From the NCBI RefSeq assembly GCF_050947335.1, contig NC_134995.1:10516501-10580500 (forward strand): a DNA stretch of 64,000 nucleotides, written 5' to 3'. The translations under genes were made by a program, and so were the position numbers. The stretch is from Megachile rotundata (taxonomy: Eukaryota > Arthropoda > Insecta > Hymenoptera > Megachilidae). Shown here in pieces: positions 36,646 through 48,849 of this stretch. Positions within the stretch are counted from its first letter, which is position 1, and each line of letters begins with the position of its first letter. Below the pieces are notes generated by a model. The model was not told the DNA's origin. It ran no database searches and saw nothing but the letters and a program-made list of their open reading frames with translations.

Positions 36646-37440
36646 TGATTTATAAGTTTCATTTTTGACAATTTATGTGCACAGGTCTTGAACTCGTCTT
36701 TCAAGATAAAATCATACGACAAGTTAATAGCTGAACAATTAAATTAGCATAAATACCTGTTCAAACGACCTTGAAATATAAATATGTAACACGAAGTGAA
36801 AATAAAGTCCATAAAATGTCGGTGAATGTCATCCATTTTGTGAAATAAAGTCACGTGACCGTAAAAAAAACGTTCCGTAACGAGTAGCGGTTATCATAGA
36901 CACGTTCCCGTTTCCGCGTTAATCGTCTCCGTCCAGACAGCGAAATACCGCGATTCACCAAACGAAGAAGAAGAGCAAGAAAGGTTAAACGCGCCTTTTC
37001 ATTGTGGCTGAAAGTGTACGAGAAGGTCAGATTTCAAGGAGCAACCGCAATTTAACCTCGTTACCCACGCATTACCGATACCTCGCCGATTCAGAAAGAG
37101 AAGAAAAAAAGAAGAATGCGTCAATTAACCTACTAACCGACCAATTAACTGGCCCCTGTCCCTAACGGGGACAATACGTTGTCGCAACGGGGACCGTGGC
37201 AGATTTAATGAACGTTTTCGAGCGGATAAGCCGAGCGTTTGACAGCGCGGTCGACCGAGTGAAAAGTTGCTTCGTCCCAGAGAATATCCTTTACACTCGG
37301 GTCATACGAGCGTTTAACTTTAAAATGACGCTGCGTTGCGAAACTCAGTTTCCGCGTTTTCGAGACACGTAGTTGACACGTAATAGAGACGTAATGGGGA
37401 GCGTGGGGATGTGAAGGTATTTCAAGGTTTGTGGTTGATT
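36646..37440. other. Unique CpG-rich island
   Basis: Contains a CACGTGACC box at about 36853 and CpG-rich DNA to 37400. No open frame with a motif. Candidate regulatory DNA only. Confidence 0.35.
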
Positions 37441-38350
37441 ATGTGGGGATTTGGGGTTTGGGAAGTGGGAGGTGGGAAATTTGGGAGATGGGAAATTTGG
37501 GAGGTGTGAAATTTGGGAGATGGGGAATTTGGGAGATGGGAAGTTAGGAGATGGGAAATTGGGAGATGGGGAATTTGGGAGATGGGAAATTGGGGAGATG
37601 GGGAATTTGGGAGATGGGGAATTTGGGAGATGGGAAATTTCAGAGATGGAAAATATGGGAGATGGGAAATTTCGGAAATGGGAAATTAGGGAGATGGGAA
37701 ATTAGAGAGATGGGAAATTTGAGAGATGGGAAATATGGGATATGGGAAATTTGAGAGATGGGAAATTAGGGAGATGGGAAATTTGAGAGATGGGAAATTA
37801 GGGAGATGGGAAATTTGAGAGATGGGGAATTTGGGAGATGGGAAATTAGGGAGATGGGAAATTAGGGAGTTGGGAAATTTGGCAGTTGGGAAATTAGGGA
37901 AATGGGAAATTTGGGAGATGGGAAATTTGTGGGTGGGAAATATGGGATATGGGAAATTTGAGAGGTGGGAAATTAGGGAGATGGGAAATTTGAGAGATGG
38001 GAAATTAGGGAGATGGGAAATTTGAGAGATGGGAAATTAGGGAGATAGGAAATTTGAGAGATGGGAAATTAGGGAGATGGGAAATTTGAGAGATGGGAAA
38101 TTAGGGAGATAGGAAATTTGAGAGATGGGAAATTAGGGAGATGGGAAATTTGTTAGATGGGAAATTTGTTAGATGGGAAATTAGGGAGATGGAAAATTTG
38201 GGAGTTGGAAAATTAGGGAAATGGGAAACTAGGGAGATGGGAAATTAGAGAGATGGGAAATTTGAGAGATGGGAAATTAGGGAGATGGGAAATTTGAGAG
38301 ATGGGAAATTTGAGAGATGGGAAATTTGGAAGATGGGAAATTATGAATTT
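37440..38350. repeat. GGGAGATGGGAAATTT array (16-17 bp)
   Basis: Head-to-tail GGGAGATGGGAAATT(T/A) units, with GAGAGATGGGAAATTAG variants to the right. GGG runs with 4-7-nt loops occur repeatedly on the plus strand, so it is a strong quadruplex candidate, especially 37480-37640. Confidence 0.96.
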
Positions 38351-39170
38351 AGAAATTTGAGAAATTTGAAATTCAGGTAATCGAAAATTCTGAAGATTGG
38401 AATTTCAGAAAATTGGGAAATTAGCATATTGGAACTCAGAGATTTAGAAACTGGGGAAATTGAGAAATTAACAAGTTGAAAATCAGAGATTCTAAACATA
38501 CTCTAACCACCGATCAATTACCCAAGAATTTAAAAACAGACTAATACAATAAACATAACGTAATAGATGTAACGGAAATCCAAGGCATGTAAAACACATC
38601 GTTGGACAAAACAGCCATGATCGGCGCCACAGATCAGCAATCCCCAACGACTAATAATCTATGATGGATCGCAATTAGCAATGGTTGACTCGTAGCCAAC
38701 CAGCCCAAGTCCCGTCACACGCTCGTCAAATTAATTAGCCTCCGATCGAACGGTTCATTTCGAGACTCTTTTGACGAACGTTTAGAAACCAACATCGTAT
38801 CCTTCTCTGTTTTTGCTCGGTGGAAATCATTGGTTTCCGAGTTGGCGAATTATTCCCCATAGGCGGCTACTTGATACTCGATGGTAATTTAATTTATGTC
38901 TTTCCTGGCGCGTTCAGACGCGCCGTCTTAACAAGCGGGTGTAGCGGAGCTTGCAGGAAATGGAGGATGATTGAAGGGGAACAGGAAAGAAGAAGCTTGT
39001 TCGTCAGCCTGGAATTTGGTTGTTACCGCTACCATGGGAAAGTTCGAGTGTGCTAACGATTCCTTGTTATTATCTTATCGTTCATTCTCACGATTATCGA
39101 ATTATACCAACATCCATCATTTTCGAATACCTTGGATGAAACTTACTTTGCCATCGAATTTCATTTCATT
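38351..39170. other. Array tail and unique spacer
   Basis: 38351-38500 is decayed repeat; the rest is unique, including a CpG-rich patch near 38690-38950. No exon recognised. Confidence 0.35.
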
Positions 39171-39173
39171 TCA

Positions 39174-40140
39174 GGGCCTCTCGTTATATTGCTCATTTTA
39201 TCTTGTTGGTACTTTATTGACCTTGCAAATTATGTATTTAAACTCGTTAGTCAATTATAATAGCAATTTATGGCAATGTAAGTATATGGCAATATAACGA
39301 GAGTTTACTAAATTTCATTTAAAATTTGAACTATCCACTTTTTAGTTGATGTTGCATCATATAGTTACGTTTAATGTTAAATATTTTAGAAGGTACATTG
39401 TTATTAGTAAATGGCAATATAACGCGAGTTTACTATACTTCATAGAAACAACTGTATTATCCATGTTTCATTGATGTTGCATCGTATGTTCACGTTTAAC
39501 ATTAAATATTTCAGGAAAAAACGTATTGTTAGTTTATGGCAATATAACGAGAGTTCACTAAATTTCATATAAAAATTTGAACGGTCTATTTGTAGTTAAT
39601 GTTGCATCATATATTTACGTTTAACACTGAATATTTTAGCAGGAACATTGCTATTAGTAAATGGCAATATAACGCGAGTTTACTACATTTCATTTAAAAA
39701 TTTGATAGATCCATTTTTTATTGATGTTACATTGTATGTTCACGTTTAACATTAAATATTTCAGGAAAAACGTATTGTTAGATTATGGCAATATAACAAG
39801 AGTTTACTAAAATTCATATAAAAATTGAAATGATGCATCCTTTATTAATGTTGCGTCATATGTTTACGTTTTACATTAAATATTTGAGGAGAACACTTAT
39901 TGTTAGTTTATGGCAATATAACGAGAGTTTACTAAATTTCATATAAAAATTGAAACGATTCATCTTTTATTAATATAGCGTCGTATGTTTACGTTTTACA
40001 TTAAATATTTGAGGAGAAAACTCATTGTTAGTTTATGGCAATATAACGAGAGTTCACTAAATTTCATACAAAAATTAGAACGATTCATTTTTAATCGATG
40101 TTACGTTGATTTAAGTTCCAAGTTTTCGATCGATATTCAA
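39174..40140. repeat. 125-bp satellite, block 1, headed by an inverted terminal motif
   Basis: GGCAATATAACG occurs at 39288, 39413, 39538, 39663, 39787, 39912 and 40037 (124-125 bp). Early units alternate AACGAGAG and AACGCGAG types, a 250-bp dimer. CTCTCGTTATATTGC at about 39180 is the inverted form of the same motif and bounds the array on the left. Confidence 0.93.
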
Positions 40141-41870
40141 TTTTGTTACGGAAGATTTTAAACAGGAATCTGTTGATCTCTAAAGGGTGCAAATGCCATG
40201 CGAATTAGAGCGTATCATAATTGCCCGCCTGTTTTTACATGATTTATGCCTATTAATAAACTACCCGGGTATTCATGATCCACCGTGTTGCCTCGAGAAC
40301 GTCTACTTTTTGTCCATTCGTTTCGGGATACGATCGAGCGAGCACGAATCCTGTACAGTTACTTATACTCTCCTAGAAGAGGCACCTCTCAAGGAAGTTA
40401 CGTGTTTGTTGTGAAAAATGAATTTTCAGTCATTTCAGGAATTTTCTATGCTGCTTTGCATATCCTGTTGATTATAAAACGACTATCTGAAATCTCTACA
40501 TTCTTAATTTCTTCAAGACCAGATGCACATTCCTGTTTGGGAAAGTTGCATAGTATACAATTTTATTAAAAAAATTCGTGAAGAATTATTATTAATACTG
40601 TTAGAGTTCTTCCTTGTACTGTCAATACTGTTACAGTAATTTATTGTTAATATTGCTACAATTAATATTGCTAGAATTAACAATTAAAATGTCTCTGAAG
40701 GTTGTACAATTTGTATGAGATAGGTGCTTCATAGCTCCGCCATGTTTGTATCACGTGACCTCAGATGGCGCGAAAATTCAAATTCATTTATATACAGAAT
40801 TATGACACAAACATTTTTATTAATTCACTGCTAAATATGTAAACGTATAAGCACGTATATGTCTATGTACGTAATATTTAAAGAACACGTGACCTTAGTT
40901 GGCGGGAAAATTCAAATTCATTTACATAAAGAACCATCACACGTTCTTATCAATACGCATATTTAAACGTGTATGTATAAGCACGTAATATACACACGTT
41001 CTAACTTATAAACACATCTGACATTAAAATAATTACTAAAATATAATATATTTAAATTCCGTTATTCAGGAAGAAAATGGCGTCGACCCAAGACCAATAA
41101 TTCCCCAACCTGAGAAGTCTATTATTTCCCAAAACAGAAAAAGCTGAAAACGCGAGAAATAAAAGCGAAAGAAAATGTTCCTGTTTCGATCCGTTCCCGT
41201 TACGCTCAGACGAATATAATTACGTTGAGACAGAACCAGTTATTAACAGCGCGCAAAAAGATCGTCTAGTAGCCGACGTACGAGGGTCTCACAATAGCGC
41301 GAGAGCGATCGCGGACGCGTTGTATGTCACGCTTAAAATTTCACGGGGACGCGGTTCGTTACGATGGAAGTTTTATTGGTCGATAGAAGATGGTCCGTGG
41401 TATCTGGTTGTTCGCGGGTGGAACGATCCACGGTCGGATAACGCGGCGAGTGGAAGCGTTTTTGCCGCGATAGGCGCGAAATCGAGGCACCAAGATCCCG
41501 TTGCACGCGGCAAAAAGGAAGAAAACCACGCGAGTTCACCGTGAGATAACGTCTCGATCGGCTTCCTATAACGTGGCGATCGATGACGTGCGCGTTGTCG
41601 CGCCTTTCAGAAACGGATCGGACACGACGGCCCGTGAAAACCCGAACCGGGTTGCTTGGAGACGGACACATGCAAGACCAACAGAAACTTTGCTCCGGTC
41701 GATAGGCGGGTCTACGGTCTTTCTTTTTTTCACCGAGGTGATGAGATCGTGATTTTATCGAGCGATCTTTTTGCGTAGACTTTGTCTCGATGAATAATGG
41801 AGGTGTCATTGATCTGGGTTCTTCTACATTTTTTTATGCAAGATGATATGTATAATGTGCAAAGTATTTA
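40141..41870. other. Unique 1.7-kb segment between two satellite blocks
   Basis: Contains a two-copy duplication of about 137 bp (40745-41000) and a CpG-rich patch (41170-41760). Open stretches exist, but none shows a protein motif. Confidence 0.45.
40752..40910 (+). promoter_or_regulatory. Paired E-box / E2F-like elements
   Basis: CACGTGAC at 40752 is followed by GGCGCGAAAA at 40767. About 134 bp on, CACGTGAC at 40886 is followed by TTGGCGGGAAAA at 40899. Flanks (AAAATTCAAATTCATTTA) are also duplicated. TTGGCGGGAA is the textbook E2F site; function here is inference. Confidence 0.4.
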
Positions 41871-42475
41871 TATGTTGTTAAATATTTCAGGAGAAGACGT
41901 ATTAGTTTATGGCAATATAACGAGAGTTCCTTAAATTTCGTATGAAAGTTTGAACGATCTATTTTTACTTGATGCTGCTTCATATATTAACATTTAATAT
42001 TGAATATTTTAGAAGGAAGATTACTATTAGTATATGGCGATATAACGCGAGTTTACTATATTTCACAGAAACAAATGAATTATTCATGTTTCATTCATGT
42101 TGCATCGTATGTTCGCGTTTAACATTAAATATTTCAGTAGAAAACGTATTGTCAGTTTATGGCAATATAACGAGAGTTCCCTAAATTTCATATAAAATTT
42201 AAACTATCCACTTTTTAGTTGATGTTGCATCATATTTTAACATTTAACATTGAATATTTTAGAAGGAAGATTGCTATTAGTATATGGCAATATAACGCGA
42301 GTTTACTATATTTCATAGAAACAGATGAATTATCCATGTTTCATTGATGTTGTATCGTATGTTCATGTTTAATATTAAATATTTTAGGAGGAAACTTATT
42401 GTTAGTTTATGGCAATATAACGAGAGTCTACTAAATTTCATATCAAATTTTGAGCAATTCATTTTTGATCAATGT
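41870..42475. repeat. 125-bp satellite, block 2
   Basis: GGCAATATAACG (one GGCGATATAACG) at 41911, 42036, 42161, 42286 and 42411, exactly 125 bp apart, strictly alternating GAGAG and GCGAG subtypes. Same orientation and family as the block at 39.2-40.1 kb. Confidence 0.94.
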
Positions 42476-42519
42476 TGCATTAATTTCGTTGTTTGGTAGT
42501 GATTAGATGTGGATGGAAA

Positions 42520-43150
42520 AAAAGGATTTATTACTAGGAGATTAGGAAATTAACAGGTTGGAAATTAGGAAGAGTGGGAAATTAATAGATTGGAAATTGG
42601 GGGAGTAGGAAATTAACTGATTGGGAATTGGGGAGAGTAGGAAATTAACTGATTGGAAATTAGGGAGAATGGGAAATTAACTGATTGGAAATTGGTGAGA
42701 GTAGGAAATTAACTGATTGGGAATTGGGGAGAGTAGGAAATTAACTGATTGAGAATTAGGGAGAGTAGGAAATTAACTGATTGGGAATTGGGGAGAGTAG
42801 GAAATTAGTAGATGGGAAATTGGAGAGTGTAGGAAATTAACAGATTGGAAATTGAGGAGAGTAGGAAATTAACAGATTGAAAATTGGGAATTTAGAAATT
42901 TGGGAAATTGGAAATTAGGGTGATTGAAAAACGGGGAGATTGAAAATTGGGAGATTAGGAAATTAAAAGGTTGGAAATTAGGAAGAGTAGAAAATTAACA
43001 GATTGAAAATTGGAGAGAGTTGAAAATTAGTAGATTAGAAATTAGGGAGAATAGGAAATTAACAGATGGGAAATTGGAAAAGGCAGGAAATTAACAGATT
43101 GGAAATTGGGGAGAATAGGAAATTATCAAGTTGGAAAATAAAAAATTTAA
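42520..43150. repeat. GGGAGAGTAGGAAATTAACTGATT array, about 31 bp
   Basis: Units of GGAGAGTAGGAAATTAACTG + ATTGGAAATTG. It shares the AAATTAACAGATTGGAAATT module with the 25.1-26.2 kb array. Confidence 0.94.
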
Positions 43151-44540
43151 ATTATAGAATTTATCCCATGTTTGCAAACTTAATTTAAATTTTCTTCCAT
43201 CATTTACACCTCAGGTACCTAATATGCATCGTCCTCAGTATAATCATAGTGACCGATAATTTCTGAAAGACAAGTGATTGACGACAGAGAAATTCTTCGA
43301 GAATTTCTCGAAGACACGCTCAAGGTTCTGTCGTCCGATTCAAATACGGAAGACGGAAGTGGACTATACCCAAGGTACGAGAAAGTTGCACGGAGCTCGT
43401 TGCAACACGTTGCTTTCTTTGATCTTCGCCGGCGAGTCGACGTTTTTCTTCTACGATACGCCTACGAGGAATTGTTGCCCGGACAGAGAGTTATCCGTAA
43501 CTATAAATTCAACGAATTCATCGGCATTAATCAAACCGAGTCTTGCTTTCTGTATTCGACCAAGCGAAACATTCGACTGACAAATGAGTTTTCGAAAGAA
43601 TGAAACATCCAGATGAATTTTTAATAATGTCAATATTATGATGCATAACTTTGTAGAAAGTTTAATGCGCGCATAATTCTTGTGTCTGACACATGGCTGC
43701 GTCTACTGCAAAATGTAACTGAGTAGATTAAGACGTAACACAGTGTCAAAGATAAACCGGATTAGTATAATTATAAATTTCTTATTAGTATAATTAGTAT
43801 CAGTATAATAGACCTTGTATCAGTATGATTATAGTTTCACTTTTTAATTGGTTAATATAACTTCATGTGCATAATCGAAACAAAGTTTGCATGTTCAGAA
43901 CAGGTCGCGTTAATTCTAATTACGATTATTTCAGTCTTAATTTAATCTTTCTTGCCTCGTGTAATTACTATGATTTTAATCCTTGCGATAATAATCTGGT
44001 GGTTTCGTGACAGGGGTACTCGTATTAATTATATAGATGTAACAGAGTTTATGACTTTCCAAATGTTATCATTACTATACTGCTGTTAATACTGCAAGTA
44101 TTAATATTGTTGCAACACTGCGAGACTTTTAGACACATTTAAGTAATACTGACAGACTTACATTTTTAAAAAATGTCTTACATCCTGAATCTTATAAATG
44201 TGGGACTCATATGATTTTTTGAAAACTTGCATTGTATGACGCTTATACTGCAAGGTTACACTTGCTGTCTTAAAAAGTGCTTTACACTACAAGCTTTATA
44301 AATTTGCTTTTTTAAAAATTTGTCCAGTATGACATTCACATTATAAGATATATACACTTACTGTATTAAGGAATAGTTTACATTACAAGATTTATAAATT
44401 CACTTTCTTATAGACAGTCTTATAGCATGAGATTCATGATTCTCTTCTAAAAGACCTACAGATCTAGACACTTTCTCAAACATACTAAAAGTAGACTTTG
44501 AAGATAAGATTTACATTAATAATAGACTATACGACCTACA
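43151..44540. other. Unique AT-rich stretch
   Basis: A GC-richer patch at 43260-43610 is open in two plus-strand frames, with no recognised motif. The remainder is AT-rich. Confidence 0.35.
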
Positions 44541-45185
44541 CTTATAACATACAATAAACATAACCTAACCTCACCTACTTACATTCAGTTAACCTAACCT
44601 AACCTACTTAAATTAAGCTAACCTAACCTATTTAAATTAAGCTAATCTGAACTAACCTATATAAATTAAGCTATTCTGACCTAACCCATTCAAATTAAGC
44701 TAATCCGACCTAATCTATTTAAATTAAGCTAACATGATCTAACCTATATAAATTAAGGTAATTTCACCTAACCTATTTAAATTGAGCTAATCTGACATAA
44801 CCTATTAAAATTAAGCTAATCTGACCTAACCTGTTTAGTTAAATTAGCCTAATCTAACCTAACCTACTTAAATTAAGCTAACCTAACCTAACCTATTTAA
44901 ATTAAGCTAATCTGACCTAACCTATTTAAATTAAGCTAACCTGACCTAACCTATTTAAATTAAGCTAACCTGACCTAACCCATTTAAATTAAGCTAACCT
45001 GACCTAACCTGTTTAGTCAAATTAGCCTAATCTAACCTAACCTCCTTAAATTAAGCTAAACTAACCTAACCTACTCAAATTAAACTAACCTACTTAAATT
45101 AAGCTAAACTAACCTAACCTACTTAAATTAACTAACCTAACCTAACCTACTAAAGTTAAACTAACCTTAACTAACTTAACCCTCA
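44540..45185. repeat. CCTAACCTA / TTTAAATTAAGCTAA array, about 30 bp
   Basis: AACCTAACCTATTTAAATTA + AGCTAATCTG units. As at 26.8-27.9 kb, a CCTAACCTA telomere-like core alternates with an unrelated spacer. Confidence 0.94.
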
Positions 45186-45690
45186 ATGATTTATCTAATA
45201 AATATCTTCACACATACTTAAACATGTACATATGTACATACGTATATGAAGAGTATTCAAAATGAAGATCATAGATTAAGAGTAAAGTTGGAAGACCAGT
45301 AGCATTGTGGACCAAGCATAAGGCTCACTACACGATTAACGGCCGATGAAGAAGTATTACGGAAGTATGACAACGGTAATAGATAACTGGAAACGAGCAT
45401 CGACGCCAGGGGCGCGCGTGCACGAGACGTATCGCGTCGGCTTTTCGATCGGAGTCACGTTCGGCGTCGTTACGGTATTCAACCGGCCACCGAGTAACGT
45501 GGAAATCATAGCATCGACCATCAAGGACTCGTAACTGGTAGCGGAATTACCGGGCTTTATCGCCGTGCTATTGCCACCGTACCGTTCTCATCTCCTTTCG
45601 TTCTCTCGCTTTTTCCCCTCTCTTCATATCTGTCCTAACTGGAAGATTACTAGAACACCTGCTCTAAAATTAACCTACACTTTTACTTTT
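45186..45690. other. Unique spacer, CpG-rich
   Basis: 45340-45560 is CpG-rich and open in one plus-strand frame; no motif recognised. Confidence 0.35.
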
Positions 45691-46320
45691 AACATGACTT
45701 TTCTAAAACGTAGCAATTTTAAAACAAATTATACAACCTTTGGGTAAAATGTACAATTTTTATGTAAAACCTATAATTTTTGTGGAAAATGTACAATTTT
45801 TATGTAAATCCTACAATGTTTGTGAAAAATGTACCATTTTTATGTAAAACATACAATGTTTGTAAAATATGTACAATTTTTATGTAAAACCTATAATGTT
45901 TTTGAAAAATATACAATTTTTATGTGGAACCTACAATTTTTGTGAAAAATGTACAATTTTTATGTAAAACTTACAATGTTTTTGAAAAATGTACAATTTT
46001 TATGTGAAACCTACAATTTTTGTGAAAAATGTACAATTTTTATGTGAAACCTACAACGTTTGCAAAAAATGTACAATTTTTATGTAAAACTTACAATGTT
46101 TTTGAAAAATGTACAATTTTTATGTGAAACCTACAATTTTTGTGAAAAATGTACAATTTTCATGTAAAACCTGCAATGTTTGTAAAAAATGTACAATTTT
46201 TATGTAAAACCTACAATTTTTATCAAAAACATTTTTATGCAAAATGTACAATTTTTATGTAAAACCTATAATTTTTGTGAAAAACATTTTTCTGAAAAAT
46301 GTACAATTTTTGTGAAGTGC
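45690..46320. repeat. GTACAATTTTTATGTAAAAC array, about 40-bp dimer
   Basis: Alternation of GTACAATTTTTATGTAAAAC and CTACAATTTTTGTGAAAAAT, two 20-bp half-units forming a dimer. Confidence 0.95.
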
Positions 46321-46559
46321 TTCAACTTGCATAAATAAGATGATCCTTGTAAATGTGTATACTTTTAGAATATATTGTTTGGTCAGTGTGGGTTCATTGT
46401 GGTTATCAAGCTTGGTAAATTAAGTTAAACTAACATAATTTAATTTGAGCAAATAATATTGGAGTCTTTGATACATCAAATAGTGTAGAGACACCCTTAA
46501 GATCGGTAGGTAAGAGATGTCTCAGTGAATTCATTTCTTTCCCCAAATGTATATGTTCA

Positions 46560-47700
46560 ATTTCAATAAATCCTATTTAGGACAAAATAAAAATTAATCT
46601 TGACAAGAATAAATATCAAAATCAATCTCAAAAAAATAAACCGTAAGTAATAAATAAAATTCTATAATTATGATTAACAGATCTAGCATTAACTACCATT
46701 AACTACCAATAATTACCATTAACTACTAATAACTACCAATAACTACCATTAACTAGCAATGACTACCAATAACTACCATTAACTACCAATAACTACCATT
46801 AACTACCATTAACTACCATTGACTGCAATTAACTATTTGGCTTAAATTGACCTCGCAGCATAGTCATCTAGAATTTGAAAGCGATAATAAAGTACCAAAA
46901 TCAATCTCAAAAAAATAAACCTAAATAATAAATAAACTTCTATAATTTTGATTAACAGATCTACCATTAACTACCATTAACTACCATTAACTACCAATAA
47001 TTACCAATAACTACCATTAACTACCATTAACTACCATTAACTACCATTAACTACCAATAACTACCAATAACTACCATTAACTACCAATAACTACCAATAA
47101 CTACCAATAACTACCATTAACTACCATTAACTACCATTAACTGCAATTAACAATTTGTCTTAAATTGACCTCGTAGCATTGTCATTTAGAATTTGAAAGC
47201 GATAATAAAGTACCAAAATCAATCTCAAAAAAATAAACCTAAATAATAAATAAAATTCTATAATTTTGATTAACAGATCTACCATTAACTACCATTAACT
47301 ACCATTAACTACCAATAATTACCAATAACTACCATTAACTACCAATAACTACCATTAACTACCATTAACTACCAATAATTACCAATAACTACCAATAACT
47401 ACCATTAACTACCATTAACTACCATTAACTACCATTAACTACCATTAACTGCAATTAACTATTTGGCTTAAATTGAGCTCGCCGCTTAGTCATCTAGAAT
47501 TTGAAAGCGATAATAAAGTACCAAAATCAATCTCAAAAAAATAAACCTAAATAATAAATAAACTTCTATAATTTTGATTAACAGATCTACCATTAACTAC
47601 CAATAACTACCATTAACTGCAATTAACTGCAATTAACAATTTGTCTTAAATTGACCTCGCAGCATTGTCATTTACAATTTGAAAGCGATAATAAAGTAGC
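46560..47700. repeat. Composite repeat: about 120-bp cassette plus variable ACCATTAACT decamers
   Basis: A cassette (AAATCAATCTCAAAAAAATAAACC... to ...TTGATTAACAGATCT) is followed by a run of ACCATTAACT / ACCAATAACT decamers and a closing cassette. GAATTTGAAAGCG recurs at 46871, 47189 and 47497 (318 and 308 bp); the last unit is only about 178 bp because it holds few decamers. Confidence 0.95.
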
Positions 47701-48830
47701 TTAACGACAGCGTGGAAAACGCGTGACGGTATCGCGTGCAATTCATCGAATTCCAGTTGCGCTCGCGCGTGTGCTGTCGGGGATGAAGTTGTACGAAGGC
47801 GCGAGAAACGGGGCTCTCGAGAGGGTATCGAGCGATCAGAGACCGCGGAAGAGCGAACACGACTTTTCTGAAGAAAGCACGGAAGAATGAGAGACACGCG
47901 GAAGAAGAAGAAGTACCTGGATCTCCCTTGGGATCAGACTGGTCCGTGACTGGTCAGTCCTCGTAATTACTTCATCCGCGCTCGCTCCGAATCCTGCTAT
48001 CCTGTTGGTTGCTCGTTTCGAATCCCGCTGCCCTACCTCCCTCGTATGGCTCGTTTGCCATTCTGACCTGGACCGAAATCTCCCCCCCTGTTGTCATTCG
48101 TTCATCTCGAATTCGAGGTCCTCGAATGTCTGATTGATTCTCTTCTATGAATCTTCTACCTAATTTCCGGTTCTGACTGCCACCATCTTAAAGTGGATCC
48201 AAATTTACAAGGTCCCTCGCATAGACTCGGTCACCTCACTCGGACTATTAGTCACAGAATGCAACCACAAGTCATGTTTGGTACACGAAGCTCGCGATAA
48301 TCGGGTGCATCGACTTAACAGCAAGGATATCCTGGAGACACGGTGCCGAACGACCGAGGTTTAACCGTGACGGACGCCGGCCTGGCACTGAACGGCTTAA
48401 CCGGTATACAACCACTGACCATCACCATCGCAGCCATCACCGACCCTCCTTGTCTCCTTCCTTCTCTTACGCCTCTCGCTCCTCCGACCCTCTTTCTCTC
48501 GTTTGCTCCTTTCGTTTACCCTCCTCTTTTCTACTAACTACTATCGCCACCGTCCTGCTTCCAGCCTCGCCGACCGTCGCGTCTTCTTCGGCTATTCAAG
48601 GTCATACGAGGAAATATGTCAAAATCGAGCCGGCACGCGCTACGATTCGGGGAGAGGCGATTTCCCTCGGCGAGAGTTACGTTTTCTCGTTTCATCCTCT
48701 TTCCTCTCCTTTCATCGATGATCGCTCTTTGCTGTCTTTGATCGGTCCTGTCTATTTTTTATTAATTCGTTACTTCGGTTTGGAGGTCAGAGGTTCAGAG
48801 AAAACATAGAAATTAAATTCAGAGATTGCA
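47701..48830. other. Unique CpG-rich island
   Basis: One of the longest GC-richer unique stretches (47700-48720), with open frames on both strands but no family motif. A YY1-like GCCACCATCTT lies near 48179. Possible promoter or non-coding exon. Confidence 0.35.
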
Positions 48831-48849
48831 ATTATATTTTGAACTAATT

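Noticed and set aside
48000..48060. Possible tRNA from a TTTCGAATCCCG box
   Set aside because: No matching A box, no cloverleaf arms and no terminator run could be built around it.
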